Source of the DNA: Gammaproteobacteria bacterium
GTDB taxonomy: Bacteria > Pseudomonadota > Gammaproteobacteria > Pseudomonadales > Pseudohongiellaceae
Length of the DNA: 17,961 nt
Direction of reading: 5' to 3'
NCBI GenBank assembly: GCA_016762995.1
Contig: JAESUT010000144.1
Span: forward strand, 5,176 to 23,136
Position 1 is the stretch's first letter. The number at the start of each line of letters is the position of its first letter. Positions 15,984-17,961 of this stretch are shown here, piece after piece. The position numbers were made by a program, and so were the translations under genes. Below the pieces are notes generated by a model. The model had not been told where the DNA came from. It saw only the letters and a list, made by a program, of their open reading frames with translations, and made no database searches.

Positions 15984-16011
15984 TTGAAAATAGCTGCAAT
16001 TCCATTAAAAA
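15984..16011 (+). promoter_or_regulatory. Candidate sigma-70 promoter
   Basis: TTGAAA (15984-15989, five of six matches to -35), a 16-bp spacer, and TAAAAA (16006-16011, four of six to -10). Transcription would begin near 16018, about 60 bases before the GTG at 16077. The element overlaps the TTG that a longest-frame call would use as start. Confidence 0.4.
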
Positions 16012-16025
16012 CCAGTAGAATTATT

Positions 16026-16048
16026 CGCTTAGGAAAATTTCCTAAACG
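16026..16048. promoter_or_regulatory. Palindrome just downstream of the candidate promoter
   Basis: TTAGGAAAATTTCCTAA at 16029-16045 has 8-bp perfect arms around one base. One mismatch further out, CG/CG pairs extend it to 16026-16048. The position between the predicted transcription start and the ribosome site suits a repressor operator. The factor is unknown. Confidence 0.5.
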
Positions 16049-16076
16049 AAAATTTTTCATTAGAGGGGAATACAAC

Positions 16077-17906
16077 GTGAAGCAATTATTGGGATTAGCC
16101 TTAGCGGCAGCCCTCGTTTCCACCACGGTTAATGCCGGTGAACGAGTTGGTGATTTCGCTTTGATCGACCATCAAGGTGCCATTCAGCACATGACTTGGT
16201 ACAACGATCACAGCGCTGTAGTTATCATGCCTATGGCGAGCAGCCAAATCGACGTTGCAAGCTTAAAAGCTCTGCAAGAGAAATATACCGAGCAAGGCGT
16301 TCAATTCTTCTTATTGAACCCTGGCCTGCAAACTGATCGCGCTCAAGTACAGAGCGACATTGCAGCCATGGGTCTAGATCTTCCAGTACTAATGGATGAT
16401 GCCCAACTGGTAACAGAAATGCTGGGCGTGAGCCACGTAGACGAAGCGGTGCTCTACAACCCAAGCAATTTTGAGTTGCTCTACCGCGGCCCTATCGCCG
16501 GCATGGAAACTTCGCTGCAGCAATTGCTAGCTGGCGAGAAATTCGAGATGGTTTCTGTTGCAAGTGGCGCCCCTGCAATTGAGTTTCCCAATCTAGAAGC
16601 CCACGCAAACCTTTCCTACGAGAAAGATATCGCACCAATCATTGCGGAAAATTGCGCTAGTTGTCACCGCGACGGCGGCATTGCCCCTTTCGCCATGGAT
16701 AGCAGCATTACCGTCCAAGGTTGGTCGCCGATGATTCGCGAAGTGGTTATGACTAAGCGCATGCCACCGGGTCAGGTTGACAATAAGGTCGGCCATAAGA
16801 TGAAGAACGAAATGAATCTTAGCGACGAAGAGATGCAGAAGCTCGTTCGCTGGGTAAACACTGGTTCTAAAGTAGACAGTGATAATGACCCCCTAACAGC
16901 TTTAACATGGCCAACTTCCAAGTGGTCATTAGGTGAGCCTGACTTGATTGTCAAAGTTCCCGAGCAGGCAATCCCTGCAACTGGCGTTGTAGACTATATG
17001 GATATCCCTATTGATCTAGGACTCGAGAAAGACGTCTGGATTAAGGGCAGTGAAGTAGTCCCTGGCGATCCGTCGGTGCTACACCACATCATTACTACGG
17101 TTGTCCCCCCCGAAGGCGCACCTGACTTTCAGCAGATCCTGATGGACTTGCTGGCATCATTGCCTGCAGAGAAAGCACAATCGATTCGCGCTAAGATTTT
17201 CGCCGCCGTAGCATCAGGCCAACAGCCTAACATCGGTGAAATATTCAAAGAGATCCCCGAAATCGATATCGGTATCTTTCTAGGAAGTAGCGATCCAGAC
17301 CTAGGATCTGTTGCAGGTTATGCACCAGGAAACAATGTTTCGCTTAACCCTCCTGGCGTTGGCGGCCTCCTGAAAGCCGGAACTACTCTAAACCTACAGA
17401 TGCACTATACAACTTCTGGTAGAGAGACTACTGACGCGACTGAGATCGGCATCTACTTCTATGATGAAGGCGAGGTTCCTAACGAACGCATGTCAGGTGG
17501 CGTTGGTAATGCATTCTCAATTAGCATTCCTGCCCAGGCGAAAGACCATGAGATGGAACTAGTTACACTGATTCCTGAAGATGCAGAGCTTTATAGCCTT
17601 ATGCCACATATGCATTTTCGCGGCAAGCGCATGAAATTCACCGCGCAATACCCCGACGGCAGCGAAGAATTACTGCTATCGGTTCCTGCATACTCTTTCA
17701 ACTGGCAGCTTGCACATGAACTTGAAGAGCCTCTTCGAGTTCCTGCCGGCACTAAGATTGTTGCAACTGGCGCGTTTGATAATTCCTCCCAGAATACATT
17801 CAACCCTGATCCCAATACGGAGATCAACTGGGGTGAACAGAGCTGGGAAGAGATGTTCATGGGGTTCTATACTTGGAAGAACGTTGACCAAGGCGGTTCC
17901 GACTAG
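16077..17906 (+). CDS. Exported redoxin-like / cytochrome c-type / copper type II monooxygenase-like fusion protein
   Basis: 609 residues from GTG 16077, chosen because GAGGGG lies 8 bases upstream and the next 20 residues form a clean signal peptide (TVNA^GER); the longer frame from TTG 15984 would bury it. Residues 21-155 look like a thioredoxin/AhpC-type fold but have no cysteine: the usual active-site region reads VVIMPMASSQID. Residues 180-262 are a small cytochrome-like segment with one CASCH haem motif (193-197) and possible Met229 ligand in RMPPG. Residues about 283-600 resemble the two copper domains of peptidylglycine/dopamine-beta monooxygenases. The ligands are His336-His337 (VLHHII), His443 (LQMHYT), His511 and His513 (MPHMHFRG) and Met593 (WEEMFMGF). 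Residues 350-400 look like a helical insert. It probably performs periplasmic copper redox chemistry with the haem as electron donor (inference); the substrate is unknown. Confidence 0.85.
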   Translation: MKQLLGLALAAALVSTTVNAGERVGDFALIDHQGAIQHMTWYNDHSAVVIMPMASSQIDVASLKALQEKYTEQGVQFFLLNPGLQTDRAQVQSDIAAMGLDLPVLMDDAQLVTEMLGVSHVDEAVLYNPSNFELLYRGPIAGMETSLQQLLAGEKFEMVSVASGAPAIEFPNLEAHANLSYEKDIAPIIAENCASCHRDGGIAPFAMDSSITVQGWSPMIREVVMTKRMPPGQVDNKVGHKMKNEMNLSDEEMQKLVRWVNTGSKVDSDNDPLTALTWPTSKWSLGEPDLIVKVPEQAIPATGVVDYMDIPIDLGLEKDVWIKGSEVVPGDPSVLHHIITTVVPPEGAPDFQQILMDLLASLPAEKAQSIRAKIFAAVASGQQPNIGEIFKEIPEIDIGIFLGSSDPDLGSVAGYAPGNNVSLNPPGVGGLLKAGTTLNLQMHYTTSGRETTDATEIGIYFYDEGEVPNERMSGGVGNAFSISIPAQAKDHEMELVTLIPEDAELYSLMPHMHFRGKRMKFTAQYPDGSEELLLSVPAYSFNWQLAHELEEPLRVPAGTKIVATGAFDNSSQNTFNPDPNTEINWGEQSWEEMFMGFYTWKNVDQGGSD

Positions 17907-17961
17907 TACATCATGTTTAGCTAGCTAGACGAAAACAAAAAAGGGTGAACTCGCAATCGCA

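Larger units (their letters stand above)
15678..16076. other. Divergent spacer between antiporter and copper-monooxygenase-like gene
   Basis: 399 bp to the preferred GTG start. Besides the + promoter candidate and palindrome listed separately, it holds no gene that can be supported. A 27-codon frame at 15904 (+) has no ribosome site. No clear promoter was found for the antiporter on the - strand. Confidence 0.6.

Noticed and set aside
15904..15987. 27-codon + frame before the copper-monooxygenase-like gene
   Set aside because: No ribosome site before its ATG, and its end overlaps the candidate promoter.
15984..16076. N-terminal extension of the copper-monooxygenase-like protein from TTG 15984
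   Set aside because: It would put 31 basic residues ahead of a good signal peptide and lacks a ribosome site; the GTG has one.
1..17961. CRISPR array, tRNA, rRNA, insertion sequence or prophage
   Set aside because: No regularly spaced repeats, cloverleaf-like segment, transposase or integrase frame, or terminal inverted repeats were seen by reading.

Overview
The window reads as chromosomal DNA of a Gram-negative bacterium, most likely a marine-type gammaproteobacterium. This is inferred from the strongly gammaproteobacterial character of the UvrA and ferrochelatase sequences, the KefB-like antiporter, the PaoABC/YagTSR-like exported molybdoenzyme and the many exported proteins. Nothing marks it as a plasmid or phage: there is no transposase, integrase, tRNA, rRNA or CRISPR array.

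Left part (1-4772): the 3' end of uvrA on the + strand. Twenty bases later comes a large secreted caspase-like protein with three N-terminal 64-residue repeats, three PPC-type beta domains and a C-terminal C14 caspase domain. A secreted M14 zinc carboxypeptidase on the - strand converges on it with only 9 bp between the stop codons.

Middle part (4773-10564): a divergent spacer with direct repeats and hairpins leads into a three-gene + strand operon. It encodes a Tat-exported molybdenum hydroxylase: [2Fe-2S] subunit, molybdopterin subunit, then an FAD subunit with a four-cysteine insert. The operon ends at a very clear intrinsic terminator (9210-9242). A secreted alpha/beta hydrolase follows. 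Facing it on the - strand is a previously unlisted 38-residue single-span membrane protein with an excellent ribosome binding site.

Right part (10565-15677): three - strand genes. In transcription order they are a KefB-like K+/H+ antiporter, a ferrochelatase with an internal five-cysteine insert ([2Fe-2S] type), and a membrane-bound hybrid histidine kinase with a large imperfect dyad just upstream. The 38-residue membrane protein lies downstream of the kinase on the same strand.

Far right (15678-17961): a + strand gene for an exported three-module protein: a cysteine-free thioredoxin-like domain, a CxxCH cytochrome-type segment, and a copper type II monooxygenase (PHM/DBM-like) module with all six expected copper ligands. 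Its real start is a GTG at 16077, not the TTG at 15984. The TTG overlaps a probable -35 box, and a 17-bp palindrome lies between the promoter and the GTG.

The most unusual items are the redoxin/cytochrome/copper-monooxygenase fusion, the small membrane protein beside the kinase, and the repeat-PPC-caspase architecture. No complete new multi-gene defence or metabolic system could be shown.
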